NCBI RefSeq assembly: GCF_000090795.2 | Contig: NW_003546287.1 | Coordinates: forward strand, 355,222-381,320 | Length of the DNA: 26,099 nucleotides | Source of the DNA: Amphimedon queenslandica | Lineage: Eukaryota; Porifera; Demospongiae; Haplosclerida; Niphatidae | Direction: 5' to 3' | Part shown: positions 1 through 9,614 of the stretch, piece by piece | Layout: every line of letters begins with the position of its first letter | Position numbering within the stretch: the first letter of the stretch is position 1 | Translations under genes and position numbers: made by a program | Notes under the pieces: model-generated | Told to the model about the DNA's origin: nothing | Databases searched by the model: none | The model's input: only the letters and a program-made list of their open reading frames with translations

Positions 1-227
1 TTGGGCCTATTCTCCAGAAGTGCTCCCATAGATTACAGGTCACTTTAATGGTACCAGTAGAATCACTCACTGAAGGAGAACTCATCTAAGCCATTTATAA
101 TGGTGTGGAAAGTAAGCTGAAAAAGCAGTAAGCATTTAAAAATTGTAAATTTGGCCGCCATTTTGAAAAATCAACCTCAACCCTACATATAGGCTATCCC
201 CTATATAATAATCATGAACAATGCATG

Positions 228-472
228 TCAAGGCTTACGAAATCCACAAGAGTCTAGTACACTATCATCCATCATCTACTTAAATTCATCAAAATTCATT
301 TTGTAAAAGGAGCATGAAAATTTAAGAGATAAGACACACGATGAAACAGCTGGAAGCCTATCTGTATCAGTAAACAAGATACTTAATAAATTACGAAAAC
401 CAAAAGTAGGCACACATCTAGAACAGGTTATGAATTGCAACAAGTCAGAAAGAGACACATTTCCATGTCCAA
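228..472 (-). other. HECT C-lobe exon of the relic
   Basis: Last coding block of the HECT relic. It reads GHGNVSLSDLLQFITCSRC, then VPTFGF, then LPAVSSCVLSLKF, and ends in a GFRKP-like tail before TGA at 228-230. The motif LP-x-V-S-S-C matches the HECT consensus LPxAxTC, which puts the ubiquitin-accepting cysteine codon at 336-338. One in-frame TAG (276-278) interrupts the last 20 or so residues. The 3' splice site expected near 473 reads TTTATTGG instead of an AG, so the acceptor itself looks mutated. Apart from these two lesions this is the best-preserved part of the gene. Confidence 0.75.
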
Positions 473-913
473 TAAATAGAAAGCAGAAAAAAAAATTGTA
501 TGTTATGTTGGCAAAAATTAAAATTTTTTTTGAATTAAAATTTACATTCATTTTTATCTTTTTGCTGAAAGCTATATTTTCCTTGTCGTAAAATAGAGTG
601 CATGTAGTATTGGTCCATACCATTCTCATTTTTGGCCAATAAGGAAAATTATTATTAAAAAGCATTTGGGAATAAAAACAAATAAAATTTGATCTTCACT
701 TAAAACATTACACCCCAAACACAATCAAAATTGAATCAATACTGTAAATTTAGAATTTTATTTACATCAGTACATGTACTAGGCAAGTGCTAGTAGTCTA
801 GTCAGGAGCCCATCAAAAAGGCCAAAATTTTTTATAAGCTCCTTGTTTAGCATTACATTGATACTTTTCAGATACATGTACCACCCACTCACTTAACTAT
901 GAAGTGTACTTAC

Positions 914-1311
914 CATAACAATCTACAATATAGTCAGACCAGGCTATTATCACAGCTTCTTCTTCAACTCTTTTATGAGATCCTTCATTAGACTACATAA
1001 TCATAGCCTTATCTAAAAGAAAGCTGCCGTTACTTCAAAGGACTTTGATGGTGTTAGCAACACCTACATCTCATCAGGATAATTACAGATCAAATCTTTA
1101 ACTTTTAATGTGCTTTAAAGCCATTTTTAAACTGTTGACGCTCTGCATTTACTGAAAAGTAGGTATGATGTAGCCATATACTAGTAATGAACTCATTCCT
1201 GTAAGATAAGTTAATAGAATTTAATGGTTTGGAGTAGCCACAAAGAAATCTAAAGTCATATTCATTGCTGTCTAGAGCTCTAAAATTTTTATCCAAGTCA
1301 GTTTGCTTCAC
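914..1311 (-). other. HECT middle exon of the relic
   Basis: This block begins after a good acceptor (TTCATAG, exon start 1311) and ends at a GTAAGT donor (exon end 914). It reads VKQTDLDKNFRALDSNEYDF, then RFLCGYSKPLNSINL, LKVKDLICNYPDEM, LLTPSKSFEVTAAFF and finally EGSHKRVEEEAVIIAWSDYI. All of these resemble the stretch joining N-lobe and C-lobe in G2E3-like HECT proteins. It contains several stop codons (near 1105, 1060 and 1010) and at least one frameshift near 1000. Confidence 0.7.
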
Positions 1312-1491
1312 CTATGAAGTAGAAATTTAAAAATATAAAAGTGCAGTAGTTTAGTAATGTATATCTTGTTATTTCCGTTTGTTTTAAACTTCGTTCTTTT
1401 TGTGTTTGAACATAGAAACCAAAAAAATTTCTTTACTTAACATCGTGTTTGAGTTAATTGAATCAATGCACAAATTATACCACAATATTAC

Positions 1492-2063
1492 CTACTTGAG
1501 TTTCATTTGTATGTCATAATCTGAAATGTCATCAATACAGGCTGCACTATTTATGGCATCTAATACTAAATAATTAGAAACAGTTGTAGCAAAACAAAGT
1601 GGTGCTTCTCCACCCTGAATTACACATGTTGCCATCATTACTATTACAACAAGAAACTTATTAGTCGAGACTCTCTCAATGCTATGAATGGGCACTACGT
1701 TTAATGGCCAGCCAGTGAACAAACTAGATAATAATTAAACATCCCTCATCAAGAAACCAAAAAACCATGCTGAGGACCGCCGTCATCAATGTCAGGTTTA
1801 CCTATAAAAGTAAACCTAAGCATCTTGATGGATTAAAGTTGAGGCGTTAAAAAGCACATATAGCATCACTGTACAAGGTGTTTCGACGAATATGCACCCT
1901 TTCAAAGTCTTCCGCAATTATGATCTGTTGATGCTGAATAGGGATCTCTAGCTCTGATGACATCTTTTGTTGTCATACTAAATGTTTGTAATATGTTTCA
2001 GTACGAGTTCGCTTGAAAAACGATACTTCTGGTAGACTTTCATTATCAGAAGGCTCAACATCA
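1492..2063 (-). other. HECT N-lobe exon block of the relic
   Basis: In three frames this block reads EPSDNESLPEVSFFKRTRTE, then ELEIPIQHQQIIIAEDFERV, then IKMLRFTFIGKPDIDDGGPQ, then MFTGWPLNVVPIHSIERVS, then MMATCVIQGGEAPLCFA. The signature F-I-G-x-P-x-I-D-x-G-G-P followed by a P-V-H-like segment and GG-x-P is the HECT N-lobe pattern. A frameshift lies between DGGPQ and LFTGW (about 1720-1770), and stops interrupt the block near 1845 and 1985. An A|GTAATA donor ends it at 1492, preceded by a TAG that in the joined frame sits where a Gln codon would be expected. Confidence 0.72.
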
Positions 2064-2142
2064 TGTGTAAGATCAATAATATCAATGTAAGTGCATTAAA
2101 CACAATAAATGAAATCAAACTATCTTCATTAATTCTAGATAC

Positions 2143-2267
2143 CTGTCATTTGATTCCGGTGAAGTATTGTTACTAGACTCTTTCTTTACAATTCCTGATG
2201 ATTGAAGACTTTAATCACTTGTAGTGTCTTCACTTGCTTCCTCTATTCCCAATTCATCATATTAAGT
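2143..2267 (-). other. Acidic linker exon of the HECT relic
   Basis: Short block between a TTTGTAATAG acceptor and a CAG|GTATCT donor. It reads ELGIEEASEDTTSD, a stop, then SLQSSGIVKKESSNNTSPES: acidic and Ser-rich, as expected of a disordered linker ahead of a HECT domain. The assignment rests on splice signals, strand and position between two recognisable HECT-gene blocks, not on family motifs. Confidence 0.55.
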
Positions 2268-2317
2268 CTATTACAAAGCATAAATATTTATCATAGTTAA
2301 CCAAATCAAATACAAAC

Positions 2318-2762
2318 CTCAATTTGAAGCTCTTCCTCAAGCATAATGTATACTGTTCCTTTGTTGGAGCCAAGTTTTGCCACATGCTGTGGTGTCCACA
2401 CAAATTGTGATGACACTGATGGTGTAGTCAGTGATATGCTGTCACATCCAGTGAATTGCAAAAAAGTGACTGAAAACCTTTGCTTTTTTACTGAACCTTC
2501 AAATACGGAATGTATTTCTGCAACGACACATTTAGCTGTCATATTTGACATCAATGGTATTTTGCCAATAAAACAGTGGTGCCCCATCAATTCCCTAAGT
2601 TTTCCTAGAGGATAAGGAATAGGGCATGTATGTCTATGTATGTCTGAGAGGGAGACACAATGTTGCAATCCCATACTTGAATTGACTTTTCCTTCTGTGA
2701 GGCTTTTTCTTCATTCAATTGCCTTCTTTTTAGGAAAGATGGCAGAACATCTCTTGCTGTCT
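2318..2762 (-). other. Pre-HECT domain exon of the relic
   Basis: Starting near 2762 the minus strand reads TARDVLPSFLKRRQLNEEK. After frameshifts it continues as SIQVWDCNIVSPSQTYIDI, then KLRELMGHHCFIGKIPL, RFSVTFLQFTGCDSISL, and FVWTPQHVAKLGSNKGTVYI, ending LEEELQIE at a GAG|GTTTGT donor. This resembles the region ahead of the HECT domain in multi-copy sponge HECT proteins, where a conserved W-T-x-x-x-V-A-x-L-G stretch occurs (recognised from memory). At least two frameshifts lie near 2600-2660. Confidence 0.6.
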
Positions 2763-2911
2763 TGTAGATCAATGAGGTAAGGTATTATTATTGCATCTAT
2801 ATTACACTACTATCACAACTGAAGCTTAGACTTGAAATTAGATGGAGTCATGTCCAGAAATTGCAATGGAACTTGCAGTCATTTTAATTTAATGATATGC
2901 ATTGAAATTAC

Positions 2912-3113
2912 CATAGCAACATGCAGTGATGGAGAATTGAGGAATCTTGTCATCTCTATTCGACAAGGAATGACTGCTGTCTAGTAAGGCGACTGCACTT
3001 TATTTGGCACTGAAGGCTTTTTAGAAGTCTTGTGAATGGAACTGGAGATGCTATTTCGACATATTTCTTAGTTTTAGACTGCAAGTGTGGCAATTGAAGC
3101 AAATGGCAATGAT
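2912..3113 (-). other. Possible upstream linker exon of the HECT relic
   Basis: The minus strand reads SISSSIHKTSKKPSVPNKVQ, then TAVIPCRIEMTRFLNSPSLH, and VAM, ending exactly at ATG|GTAATT (donor at 2911). The frame has three stops. Ser/Lys/Pro-rich composition and a correctly placed donor suggest a linker exon joined to the 2318-2762 block. The upstream boundary is not clear. This is inference. Confidence 0.4.
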
Positions 3114-4740
3114 GAATCTTGACTTTAAAAGATTTTCTGTGCTTGCCAGATGTTTAGTAGCATTCTCCTGATATTCAGTGTCTTTTTCAGAGTCCATGAG
3201 TCACCTAGACACGTTTTGTGCATAGCTGATTGTTTTTCATGCTTTGTGTATTGCAACCACAAGTGCAGAATATTGATTTCTGAAAGCTCAGGTTACAATA
3301 ATTTTTACCAACTACCTTATTCTTTATACACAATTCTGTTGCAAATTAGTTTCACTTTAAACTTCCTAAGGGGGAATGTCTTCAAAATAAGAAGTTTTAT
3401 AGTTATAACCTTTCAAAAATGAGAAACATTTCAAATTTCAGATATCTTAATGGAAAGATAGCGTCAATGATAGTCCTATCTTTCGACGGTCAAGTGACAT
3501 AGGAAAGAGACTGATCAGGATGATCTTCAGCAGGATAAGAGCTTTACTGTTGCACAAACAATATTGAAAGCGGGACCTTGGAAAATTTCACCACATCGCA
3601 AGTTATATCGTGCTTAAACGATTTCACCATTGGTACTCTGTATAAAGATTAAAATTGAGTGTACGGAAAATTTACTAGACATTTCCTATGGATGTCCTGG
3701 CATTTCTAGACATGTATTGCACCATGCAGCTATTCAAAACTACAAAATAATAATAAAATTGATATAACTGTAAGTGGCTTAGAAATATATCTTTAATATT
3801 GCAATCTCTGTTCCATAATTTTCACAACCATCTCATAATAGAGCCCTTACAAAAAGGTGCGGTTTAGTGGCCTTAATATGCAGAATTTAAGTATTTTATA
3901 TTAAAGGAAATGGGTTTTAAAACTTTCAAACTCATTCAATCACATGCAAATGACACCATTTTTGGAGAAGTCACAAAAATTTCAAGAAAATCTCATTAAA
4001 TTACTGTATTGTACCTTACTTTTTGCAATAAAATTGTGTAAAAAACTTATTTATTGCTTTAAACATTAAATTTAAATGAAATCAGCCATATTTGTATTTT
4101 TGATTCAATTAAAAATGGCCAGTGCCACACCTAAAGCTAGCACATCCTGAGCTATCATAAAGACATACACCATAGTAGTCTGGCTTGCAGCCAGACTCAC
4201 ACTGCAGCATACCCGTACACACTCACACCTACCGTTATGGACTAGTCCGATTTGGACTAGAATGATGTGACAATGAGGCAGCTTATCTTGAGGATGTGAT
4301 GTTGTTGCTTCCTGTACAGCGAGTCCTAATGCTTTACTCATGTGTTCATGACACGTCAATCAGATTCTCTATCTATGACTTCGGCTATCTCGATCTCCAT
4401 CATCACCAGCCATGGCCATACTTGTGTCTGAAGTCGCATGGTCAGTCACATTTTGGTCACGTGTCATCAGGGTTATTATGGTGCACATCATGCATTGACA
4501 CTGACCGTACCCGCAACTAATTGCCCTGACTGCATAGACCTCATGTATCTGTCAAGGTACTAATAATTGCAGCATTCATGAATGCAGGTGCACTTTTGTC
4601 TAAAAGAGGTTGGATTTATTAGTTGATAAATTTTTCCATTTTTGTACATATAGCACCCATACTATACTGTCTCTCTGACTGTTACTCAACCTGAGGAGTG
4701 AGGAAGAAGCTGAGCTCCCCTAGTCTAGCAGTTCAGCAGG
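3114..4740. other. Unassigned AT-rich stretch
   Basis: No recognisable gene, repeat or RNA. Open stretches on both strands are short and match no family I know. A small, less AT-rich island lies at about 4130-4530. It holds a perfect 9-bp-stem, 3-nt-loop hairpin at 4177-4197 and the palindrome GGACTAGTCC near 4238, both too small to interpret. The HECT relic on the left may have had further 5' exons here, but none can be identified. Confidence 0.4.
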
Positions 4741-4754
4741 GGCTCCCTCCTACT

Positions 4755-5340
4755 GAAAGCTGACATTTAAGAGGCAAATAGGAACATTTCTATTCACCAG
4801 AAAATCAATGGCTGCTAAGGATGGAGTGGGATGGAGTCACCTATATTGACAGTGCACTCCAATTTGGCCAGTGGAAAGGTCCAAAGTTGTTCTTGACCAA
4901 TGTAGATGCAGCCCAATTGGTCTTAATACAGAAAGGTGTAAAGAATGTTCTCACTACTTGGATAACTTTATCATTATTGAGAGACACCAAGAATCTGCCT
5001 TACAGGTTCGAAGGACATTGGAAGTTTTCACTTCCCTAGGCCTCTCACTAGCACCAGAAAAGTTAGAGGGTCCAAGTAGGTGCCTAAAGTTTATAGGCTT
5101 CCTGTTTGACAAGGAGAAACTCCAGCTGCGGCTACCACATGTTAAGCAGGAGTATCAGGAGGCGGAGCTCAAGGTAGCCCAGGGCAGGAGGGTGTTATCG
5201 AAGGAGGCACTATAGAGTCTTACAGGTCTGCTGCAGCATGCAACAAAAGTAATGAGACCTGGGTGTGCATTCCTGGATGCTATGCCTCCTGGCACAAGGT
5301 CTAGCTAAACATAGTAGCCCCATGCCGACTTACATAAGTG
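4755..5340 (+). pseudogene. Reverse transcriptase fragment of the DIRS-like element
   Basis: Motif A is seen as LKADI, a stop, then EANRN. RMEWDGVTYIDSALQFG corresponds to the motif B region. After a frameshift near 4950, motif C reads YLDNFIII. The second catalytic aspartate of the usual YLDD box is Asn (codon 4964-4966), so polymerase activity would be lost even with the frame mended. It continues LEVFTSLGLSLAPEKLEGPS, then KFIGFLFDKEKLQLRLP and SLTGLLQHATKVMRPG, the typical thumb/connection of DIRS and Ty3 RTs. The block ends around HKWSFVVPH. Confidence 0.85.
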
Positions 5341-5394
5341 GAGCTTTGTTGTCCCTCACTGAGTCGGGCTCTCAGCTCTGTGGGCAGTAGTCAG

Positions 5395-5915
5395 CACAGT
5401 CCCCGATTGTACGATAGTTTCGGATATGTATTGGTGTGGCATCGTTCTTGCTGCCCCAATGGATATTTGTGAAACTATCACAGCAACTTTGGGGAATTCA
5501 CTACAGGTGAAAGAGCTAATGCCCATGGTGATGGCTGCAGCTTTGTGAGGGAAGTATTGGTGAGGAATTGTCGAGTTCCTGGTTGATAACAAAGCAGTGA
5601 TATACATCATGAATAGCCTCTATAGCTGTGAAGAACACCTATCCCACGCAAAAGCTATCATACATGATGCAACACTGTTGCACCAAGTTGAATTGCAGTC
5701 AACTCCAAGCAACATTTTGCATGTAACAAAATAGGGCATCATACACTGTTCAACATGTTGAATGCAACAATGTTACATAATGTATGATACCCTTTGTGTT
5801 TGTTAGTACTTCTTGCAGTGTATTATGACTTATGGTTCTCAGCCTGTCATATCCTGGTGGCTCAGAACACTCTTGCAGATACTCTGTCCCTTAACTGTCC
5901 ATGTTTCGTTCTCTC
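5395..5915 (+). pseudogene. RNase H domain of the DIRS-like element, split by a small insertion
   Basis: The frame reads TIVSDMYWCG, then QVKELMPMVMAAAL, a stop, GKYW, a stop, and GIVEFLVDNKAVIYIMNSLY. After the insertion at 5656-5789 it resumes as YDLWFSACHILV then AQNTLADTLSLN. The four acidic positions of a DEDD-type RNase H can all be placed: SD, KE, VDN and LAD. Stops replace residues where Trp is usual (TGA at both), consistent with G-to-A decay. Confidence 0.75.
5656..5789. repeat. 130-bp inverted-repeat element (MITE-like) with TA duplication
   Basis: TATCATACATGATGCAACAC and seven more bases at the left end (5656-5682) are the inverted complement of 5763-5789 with four mismatches over 27 bp. 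The outermost TA on each side fits a TA target duplication, as left by Tc1/mariner-type elements, leaving a 130-bp body. It interrupts the RNase H reading of the DIRS-like element, which resumes on its far side. It has no coding capacity. The target rule is inferred from these two bases only. Confidence 0.65.
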
Positions 5916-6089
5916 TCAGGTCTAAGTAGTGGAGCCACTTCCTGCAGTAGTTCCAGAGGCCCTGCTGGTTCTTCAGCTATCTGGAGTGAGCTATTTAACA
6001 TTACTTTAAGGCAAGTATAGCAGCCTTGAGTGAAATGTTTTAGAGCACTGCACAAAAATGTTTTGTGAAATTTTGGTTCAAACTGCTCA

Positions 6090-6965
6090 TTATTGCCTCT
6101 CCCAGTAACTGAGAATGTATGGTTTTATTGTGGCCTGTTTGGGGCAGCCGAGTCTAGCTGCACCAACCGGTAAGGCATATTTATCAGGGATTCTCCAGCT
6201 CCAAATTGCAAGGGGCATTTACGATCCTGGCATTGGCAACATGCCGAGGGTAAGGCAGATTGTACGGGGCATGAGGGTATCACGTGGGAGACAGGAGCTA
6301 GCTCATTGAAGATCACGACTGCCCATTACACTTAACATTTTGAGATGGCTATAGGGTATATGGACTCAGGGAGAACCTAAAGTGTATCGTGACAAGGAGA
6401 TGCTGTGGGCTAAAGCTGGCATGACTTTCTTCACCTTCAGCTGCACTGTCAAAATGACGGTTCCAGAGGGCAATGTTGTCAACTACTGAATAAATTTCTT
6501 CGTCATAGACTTGTTGATGGACCCTGCTGTCTCGCCAAATGTTGTCTCCATCCACCTGAAAAGATCAAAAACAGATCAGGCCTGCAAGAGGGTCTTGTCA
6601 ATCGTAGGACTAACTTGCAGTGACCTCTGCCCATTGGAGGCTTTCACACACTACATAGGGCTCGGGAGCAAACAGCAAGGCCCAATACTTTGTTGGAGAG
6701 ATGGCTCTTCCTTGACCTGCCCCCCGTTTGTAGCAGTGAGGACAGCATTGTTGGTAGCAAGCCTCCCAGCCTAGGACTTTGTGGTCCATAGTTTTACGTT
6801 TGGGGAAGCTACAACAGCAGCCAGACTTGCGGTGGAGGACTCGACAACGAAAACATTAGAAAGTTGGCAGAGCAGTGCACTCCTCATATATCAAGTTGGT
6901 GATGGGTCACCTTGCGTCATTGTCCAAGAAGTTGCCAGAGGAAACTTGTACCACCAATCATGGGT
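6090..6965 (+). pseudogene. Tyrosine recombinase of the DIRS-like element
   Basis: N-terminal core-binding part: GKAYLSGILQLQIARGIYDP, then GNMPRVRQIVRGM, and SRLPITLNILRWL. The catalytic part includes VVSIHLKRSKTDQACKRV, CSDLCPLEAF and HSFTFGEATTAARLAVEDST, then ESWQSSALLIY. Of the R-H-R-Y set, the HxxR motif appears as HSFTFG, so His stays and Arg is Thr. The first Arg region (usually LRxGE) reads SCTVK. The distal Tyr is kept (IY, about 6890). Stops at 6307, 6487 and 6772. The element is catalytically dead. Confidence 0.82.
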
Positions 6966-6990
6966 CTCTACTACTAATTATTTATGCTTA

Positions 6991-8023
6991 GTTTAATGCA
7001 TTCATTACACTCTCAACCTCACATATGCTTGCATTGGGAATCCTTTCGGGTGTAGGGGCAGTGCAATTGCTGATGTTTGAAGCCAGGCTTAGAATGGCCA
7101 ATCACTCCCCCTTTGGGTACCACCACACTAATAAATAAGGAGATAATAGTAACATTAATTTAATAGCCCAGTTAGTTAATACCAAGTTCACAGTTAGGGG
7201 GGCAGTCAGTACACTCTCTACATCCATCCACCCTAGAAGTTAATGAGACTTGAGAGAAAGGGACACTTGAAGTACTGGTACAAATGCTAAGGTTTATAGT
7301 ACATTTTAATTTTAGTTAGAATGTATGAAAGTATTTCATAATTCATTAAAAACTTAAATTAATCGGAGTAATTGTAAATGTGGTAATACAAATTAGAGCA
7401 TGTCTGTAGCAATCTTATGAAATATTTGTATAATAGTGAGTGGGTGTATCAATGGCACCGCCTGTTGTACAAATAAAAATGCATCCTTGTCGTTCTATTT
7501 GTATCTGTGTAGTTTTGACATAAACTGTTTTATGAAATACATTATACAAAGTAACACATTGCACAGCTTAATAAGCAGAAAGTCAACAGTCAATTAAGCC
7601 TGGGCATTGGCCTGGGAATTCACACGGACCAACAAGTATAAAGCCAAAAAATAGGCATTCTCCAGAGTTCAGGCAAATTTAGATCAAGGCACAGAGTAGG
7701 ATTTCGTGCAGGTAGAGTTTACTGCTTTCTATAAATGGTTGTCTAAACTGCAATGGCTAAATAAAATGGCTGGGGAAGGTAAAATCAATACACAGGCCCA
7801 TTAGCAAGTGCTAAATCACTGTACTGTACCTAGATTATACTCTTCCAGATATTATAGCCTGGAAGTAGTTTAGATATGTCAACAAAGAGCCTCAATCTGT
7901 TGCTAAAGAACCTTTTTTAAGCCTTCTGTCATCCATTACTTTCATTTTTACCAGAATGTGTAGTGCTACTGAGCAAGTGCATTTGTGTGCCTTTGATACG
8001 CCCACTCATTGTCACGCAAATAT
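6991..8023. other. Unassigned AT-rich stretch right of the DIRS-like element
   Basis: No gene or RNA recognised. The first few hundred bases may be the 3' non-coding end of the DIRS-like element, but no terminal or internal complementary repeat could be placed. Short open frames match nothing. Confidence 0.4.
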
Positions 8024-8123
8024 GTTGATAACACTCCCATGCAGGATACATCATATTGGTATGACTTTGCCTAAGCCGGACACTCATACAAATATGATGT
8101 ATCTCTGGTTGGTGTGTTATAAC
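8024..8123. repeat. Long imperfect foldback (about 40-bp arms, about 20-nt loop)
   Basis: Left arm 8024-8064 pairs with right arm 8084-8123. The core GATACATCATATT (8045-8057) is perfectly complementary to AATATGATGTATC (8091-8103). Pairing continues outward with a few mismatches to GTTGATAAC / GTTATAAC, and weaker similarity extends some 20 bases further on both sides. It could be a small MITE or a hairpin transcript (pre-miRNA-like). No target duplication was identified and no coding frame explains the symmetry. Confidence 0.6.
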
Positions 8124-9614
8124 ATTTACTTGTACGTTTACATATTGCTGCATCAATAAGAAGGTGTGGCTGCATTGCAGCAAACTTGCTGGAGCCTGTC
8201 TGTATGAAGCTAAAAACATTCACTGAGTTTCAATATATCTAGTACATTCTAAAGCTTCTTCTGTATTTCGTTTTGTATTTTCGTAGGTCATTCGGAATCC
8301 TACTTCATCTTGTTTTTTTTAAATTTTTTATGTTCTTGTTTGTCTTAATTTTTTAAATAATATTTATAGTTTTTCTTTAGTTGCAATTGTGATACTTGTT
8401 GATTTTACACAAACAATAATTTTTTTTGTTATTATTATTGTTATAACATTTATGAGAGACAGCATTGAATAGACTACTGTATTCATAGCACTGCAACGAC
8501 ATCAGGACACTGTAAATCAAAGAACAACACCACCTTAAATCAGCCATTTATTGTTGTAGATCATGTGATATATTTATTTATTTTTATGTCTATTGAGATG
8601 CTCTGCTATCGTAGTCAAATGTGGCTATCGTGGAAAGATCATTGCCTCCCCATATTATCATCCCATGGTGCTATTACTGCTATTGTTTGTCTAACAATAG
8701 ACATGCTGAAGGAATATCAACTATACTGATGACAAGTGACATTAATACTAGTCTTGACACAAGTCCTTGTTCAAGAATCTGTGAACTAAGAGTGTCCATC
8801 TTCCCGGAAATTCCTGTTCTTCCAGGCTGTCGTCAAGTTCATAATTATCATTGCATATCATAAGTAATAACATTATTGTTTGTTTTTCAAAGTAAAATAA
8901 AATAACACACTTGATAAAACAGTAACAGGTAAAATCAATACCTTCTTTTAGCTGGAAACCTGCACTAAAATATTGCAGTAAGTTGATTCCAAACATAGCT
9001 TGGTAGAAAAATAACTTGCTTCTTCCAAAGCTGCAGATCTGAGCATGCGCGACCACACCCAAATTTTGGAGCACATAACAAGAATCTTTAATTAACAAAA
9101 TGGTAGCATGCAGCTAAGATGGCTCAATCCAACAGTCACAATATCACTTTTTCCTTACTTAAAGAATGATCTGATAGGACATGGACCTCTGTATAGACTG
9201 TTGGAGTAGATTAGTGTCAGAATTATCCTTGTAGCACCAACTGATACTGAGATAAACACCGACAACTGGATTGACAGGACTTGATGATGATGATGATGAT
9301 GATAAAGATGAAAAAAGGTGGCTGAACAAAATGGCCGGTTTGCCGATTTTTGACTTGTCACTTAGACAAGGTGTAGAGCAATGCTAGTTGTACCATTGGA
9401 GTCCTCTGGGCAAGATAAGGTCCGCTATAAAGTCTGGTAAGCATAAGAGCTCGTTTTCCCGGCATACCAAGGCTGCAAAAGTTGTGGCAGCCATATTGTT
9501 TGGGAGTGAATCCGAATAAGTAATGCTACCGCGTCACTAATAATAATCATACTGACTCTACCTTAAAAAGAATCACATGGAACCTTGTACCTGTCACTGT
9601 ACATTCGTAATACT
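8124..9614. other. Unassigned AT-rich stretch
   Basis: Contains very T-rich segments (8300-8450) and short open frames on both strands with no recognisable domain. The 116-codon minus-strand frame at 8748-9098 and the His-run frame at 9155-9361 show no family signature; the latter's histidines come from the TGA/CAT microsatellite. The 5' terminus of the Tigger element to the right probably lies in 9380-9614 but could not be defined. Confidence 0.35.
9282..9303. repeat. (TGA)n microsatellite
   Basis: About seven uninterrupted TGA/GAT units within a slightly longer GA-rich patch. In the reverse direction it reads as CAT repeats, giving a spurious poly-His frame. No function is suggested. Confidence 0.85.

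Larger units (their letters stand above)
228..3113 (-). pseudogene. HECT-domain E3 ubiquitin ligase relic (G2E3-like), multi-exon
   Basis: Minus-strand coding blocks separated by GT-AG introns follow the order of a HECT-domain protein. They run from a Ser/Lys-rich linker and a pre-HECT domain, through the N-lobe (FTFIGKPDIDDGG, then SLFTGWPLNVVPIHSIERV) and a middle block (DFRFLCGYSKPL), to the C-lobe (LPAVSSC). HECT ligases take ubiquitin from an E2 onto the C-lobe cysteine and pass it to substrates. Donor sites at 2912, 2318, 2143, 1492 and 914 are followed by GTAATT, GTTTGT, GTATCT, GTAATA and GTAAGT. The copy is broken: frameshifts near 1750 and 2600, TAG at the end of the 1492 block, TAG at 276-278, and stops in the linker and middle blocks. 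Introns are kept, so this is a decayed duplicate gene, not a processed copy. The N-terminus (zinc finger or PHD region in relatives) is not recognised. The HECT call is firm; the G2E3-like subfamily is less so. Confidence 0.8.
4740..6990 (+). mobile_element. DIRS-like tyrosine-recombinase retroelement, 5'-truncated and dead
   Basis: Three plus-strand domains lie in the order of DIRS-like elements: reverse transcriptase, RNase H, then tyrosine recombinase. They read as one degraded polyprotein with many stops and frameshifts. Such elements copy themselves through RNA and insert by recombinase instead of a DDE integrase. The 5' part, including any gag-like ORF and the N-terminal RT, is missing: recognisable coding begins just before RT motif A at about 4755. 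No terminal repeats could be defined. A 130-bp inverted-repeat element is inserted in the RNase H part. Ty3-type RT is the alternative for the RT alone, but the recombinase downstream decides for DIRS. Confidence 0.85.

Noticed and set aside
276..665. 129-codon minus-strand open frame as a stand-alone gene
   Set aside because: Only its last third (about 276-472) is HECT C-lobe; the first part is intron sequence read through because the 3' splice site is damaged.
2346..2615. Plus-strand 89-codon frame
   Set aside because: Lies opposite the pre-HECT exon, which has family motifs and splice signals; the plus frame shows none.
4177..4197. Perfect 9-bp-stem, 3-nt-loop hairpin
   Set aside because: Too short to set apart from chance in this much DNA, with no context such as a terminator or gene end.
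4740..6990. Ty3/Gypsy LTR retrotransposon
   Set aside because: RT and RNase H alone would allow it, but the downstream tyrosine recombinase and the absence of DDE integrase and LTRs point to a DIRS-like element.
8748..9098. 116-codon minus-strand frame as a gene
   Set aside because: No domain, no convincing splice sites and no start context; composition is like the surrounding DNA.
9155..9361. Small protein with a run of seven histidines
   Set aside because: The histidines are the reverse reading of the TGA microsatellite; nothing else supports coding.
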